A DNA stretch of 15,327 nucleotides from Bacteroidales bacterium. GTDB taxonomy: Bacteria > Bacteroidota > Bacteroidia > Bacteroidales > UBA932. Positions within the stretch are counted from its first letter, which is position 1, and each line of letters starts with the position of its first letter. The stretch covers positions 1 through 15,327 of the forward strand of contig JAAZCF010000032.1 of the NCBI GenBank assembly GCA_012513425.1, read 5' to 3'. Under the pieces are notes generated by a model, which searched no databases, had not been told where the DNA came from, and saw nothing but the letters and a program-made list of their open reading frames with translations. Below, piece after piece: positions 13,910-15,327 of this stretch. The position numbers were made by a program, and so were the translations under genes.

Positions 13910-15043
13910 GTGCTGTTTTCTCAGATACATGGCAATGAAGACCTAAAAGCCAAACTGGTCTCGATGGCAGACAGCGGCAAATTGGGACACGCCCTCCTTT
14001 TTGTGGAAGAACAAGGGATGGGCGCTATTGCTTTTGCCCTTGCCCTAAGTCAGTACATCAACTGTAACGAGCATAAAGATGGAGACAGTTGCTCAGAGTG
14101 CAACAATTGCTATAAACACAGCAAACTCATCCACCCAGATGTACATTTTGCTTTTCCTGTCGCTTCCACATCTGGGTTATCAGATCAAGACAAAAAACAT
14201 CCTATTTCGGACTTTTTTTGGGGACCTTTCAGTCAATTGTTGATTGAAAATCCTTATTTTGATGAGCAGGAACTGTATAGTGCCATCGGCTTGGAAAATA
14301 AATCGGGAGTCATATCAGTTTTCGAGGCTAAAAATATCATTAACATCCTTTCTTTAAAGCCATATGAAGGGAATTGTAATGTAATAATTATTTATCTGGC
14401 TTAGAAAATGAATGCAGAAGCAGCCAACAAACTGCTCAAGTTACTAGAAGAGCCACCTTTGGGCACCTATTTCTTCATGATTTGCCATCAGCCGGACAAA
14501 TTGTTGCCTACAATTCTTTCCCGCTGCCAAGTCATCACACTGCAGCCAAGTTCTCCTGAAGAGATTTGTGACTACCTTTGTCGCCATTTGAATGCCGACC
14601 AAGACAAAGCCATGATAGCAGCGCGTCTTGCGAAAGGAAGCTTTGGACGTGCGGTCAAGCTACTGAAAGAGGCAGAAATTACAGCAGATGAAGCCCATCG
14701 CATTGAAGACATTCTCGATGCAGCTTTATTGCATGATCTCACCAAATTAATTGGTTATGCAGAAGATTTGGCCGAGTTAGGACGCGAAAGACAGAAAGAT
14801 TTTTGTATATATGCTGAGTCATATATCAGGAAAATATTTATGTTTGCAAATAATGCACAATCCATTTCTTTTGCGATGCAAAAGGAATATAGCCTCTTAA
14901 ATAAATATGCTTCTTCCATCAAGGCTGATTTCTACCATAAGGCTTTGATATTCCTTGATTTAGCAATTTTAGCCATTGGCAGTAATGTCAACAGCAAATT
15001 GGTTTTTATTGATTTGTGCAACAGGTTTTACCTATACATTTAA
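13910..15043 (+). pseudogene. holB: DNA polymerase III subunit delta', interrupted by an in-frame TAG
   Basis: Delta' is the stator subunit of the clamp loader that places the sliding clamp on DNA. The frame begins with GTG at 13910 (no ATG fits; the first residues, LFSQIHGNEDLK, match the family) and has a degenerate P-loop region at about residues 32-40 without the lysine. A zinc module follows: C52-x8-C61-x2-C64-x2-C67. At codon 165 (bases 14402-14404) there is TAG. The same frame then runs on as KMN, A-A-N-K-L-L-K-L-L-E-E-P-P (171-183), the SRC motif at 204-206 and a normal C-terminal helical domain to TAA at 15041. The interrupted position is the near-invariant glutamate of the family's P-E-K-M-N motif, so GAG is the likely original codon. 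Length including the TAG codon is 377, as expected. Nothing else is damaged. The 164-residue fragment alone would lack the SRC finger and the oligomerisation domain. Confidence 0.92.
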
Positions 15044-15045
15044 TA

Positions 15046-15327
15046 ATGGAGAAAAATAAAATAAACGATTGTTCCAGAGGATGTGAAGTCGAAAGAACAG
15101 CTGACAACGAGTTGCTTGTTACTTATGTCCCTGGTTGTTGCAAACTTACAGCATTCAATTGGTTGGAAGGTATCAACATTGAGGCTTGCAAAGATTTGTT
15201 TGAAGTGAGATTTAAAAACACGCGCAAAGCTGTTTATCGCAACACTTCTGATCTTCTCTTAAAAATTGGAGATATTGTGGTGGTTGAGGCTGCCTATGGT
15301 CATGACGTAGGTATTATTACTTTAGAG
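15046..15327 (+). CDS. PSP1 domain protein (RicT/YaaT-like), N-terminal part
   Basis: The first 94 codons of a gene that runs off the window. After a short N-terminus with CSRGC come the PSP1-type features: C-C-K-L-T-A-F-N-W-L (residues 35-44), F-E-V-R-F-K-N-T-R-K-x-x-Y-R-N (56-70), then G-D-I-V-V-V-E and G-H-D-V-G near 78-92, the glycine-histidine-aspartate turn being highly typical. In B. subtilis the homologue YaaT (RicT) belongs to an Fe-S-containing complex with YlbF and YmcA that affects RNA processing and development. It lies next to holB there as well as here (2-base gap). The role in Bacteroidota is not established, and the C-terminal part cannot be judged. Confidence 0.88.
   Translation, partial: MEKNKINDCSRGCEVERTADNELLVTYVPGCCKLTAFNWLEGINIEACKDLFEVRFKNTRKAVYRNTSDLLLKIGDIVVVEAAYGHDVGIITLE

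Noticed and set aside
5337..15043. Complete reassignment of TAG to an amino acid throughout the genome
   Set aside because: lgt, miaA and the coiled-coil gene end at TAG at places where their families would be expected to end or at tight gene junctions. Reading through would add unrelated antisense codons. Partial suppression or mutation fits better.
14408..15043. Separate gene starting at the ATG at 14408
   Set aside because: It is the second half of holB in the same frame, starting inside the K-M-N-x-E-A-A-N-K-L-L motif. It lacks an N-terminal domain of its own.
1..15327. tRNA genes, CRISPR arrays, insertion sequences, phage or defence genes
   Set aside because: Every gap between genes is under about 85 bases and none holds a cloverleaf, repeat array or transposase. 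All genes are chromosomal housekeeping or small conserved families.

Overview
This window is a dense, AT-rich stretch of ordinary chromosome from a member of the Bacteroidota, most likely Bacteroidales. Three things point there. The pgk carries the acidic/lysine-rich insertion common in that phylum. The small families next to each other (DUF2007, DUF3109, a PSP1-domain protein after holB) are typical of it. Upstream regions repeatedly show the Bacteroidota -7 promoter element TAnnTTTG, while starts lack clear Shine-Dalgarno sequences. There are no rRNA or tRNA genes, CRISPR arrays, insertion sequences or phage genes, and no gene-free stretch longer than about 85 bases.

Layout. Bases 1-1482 (+) hold the 3' end of gcvP (glycine cleavage P-protein) and pgk. 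Bases 1563-3425 (-) hold a two-gene unit: a class I SAM methyltransferase of the RlmI type, then an EamA/DMT transporter. A hairpin terminator lies between these two convergent units. Bases 3482-4447 (+) are lgt. Bases 4444-5295 (-) are miaA, convergent with lgt and sharing a CTAG stop. Bases 5337-5786 (+) are smpB, interrupted by an in-frame TAG. Bases 5835-6497 (+) are an isolated succinate dehydrogenase/fumarate reductase cytochrome b subunit. Bases 6489-8442 (-) are a membrane-anchored coiled-coil protein followed by hemW. Bases 8522-9215 (+) are a small membrane protein plus a DUF2007 protein. Bases 9167-9808 (-) are a cysteine-rich DUF3109 protein. Bases 9894-12559 (+) are a secreted TPR protein overlapping a U32-family gene. 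Bases 12610-15327 (+) are pyrH-frr-holB-PSP1, with holB also interrupted by an in-frame TAG.

The genes are mostly housekeeping: glycolysis, C1 metabolism, lipoprotein maturation, tRNA/rRNA modification, ribosome rescue and recycling, pyrimidine nucleotides, heme/radical SAM chemistry, respiration and the replication clamp loader. The most unusual feature is that two normally indispensable, otherwise perfectly preserved genes (smpB and holB) each carry exactly one in-frame amber codon. Both lie at a position where glutamate (or glutamine) would be expected. Three other genes in the window appear to end normally at TAG, so a simple global reassignment of TAG does not fit. Amber suppression, programmed readthrough, two independent nonsense mutations or sequence error remain open.
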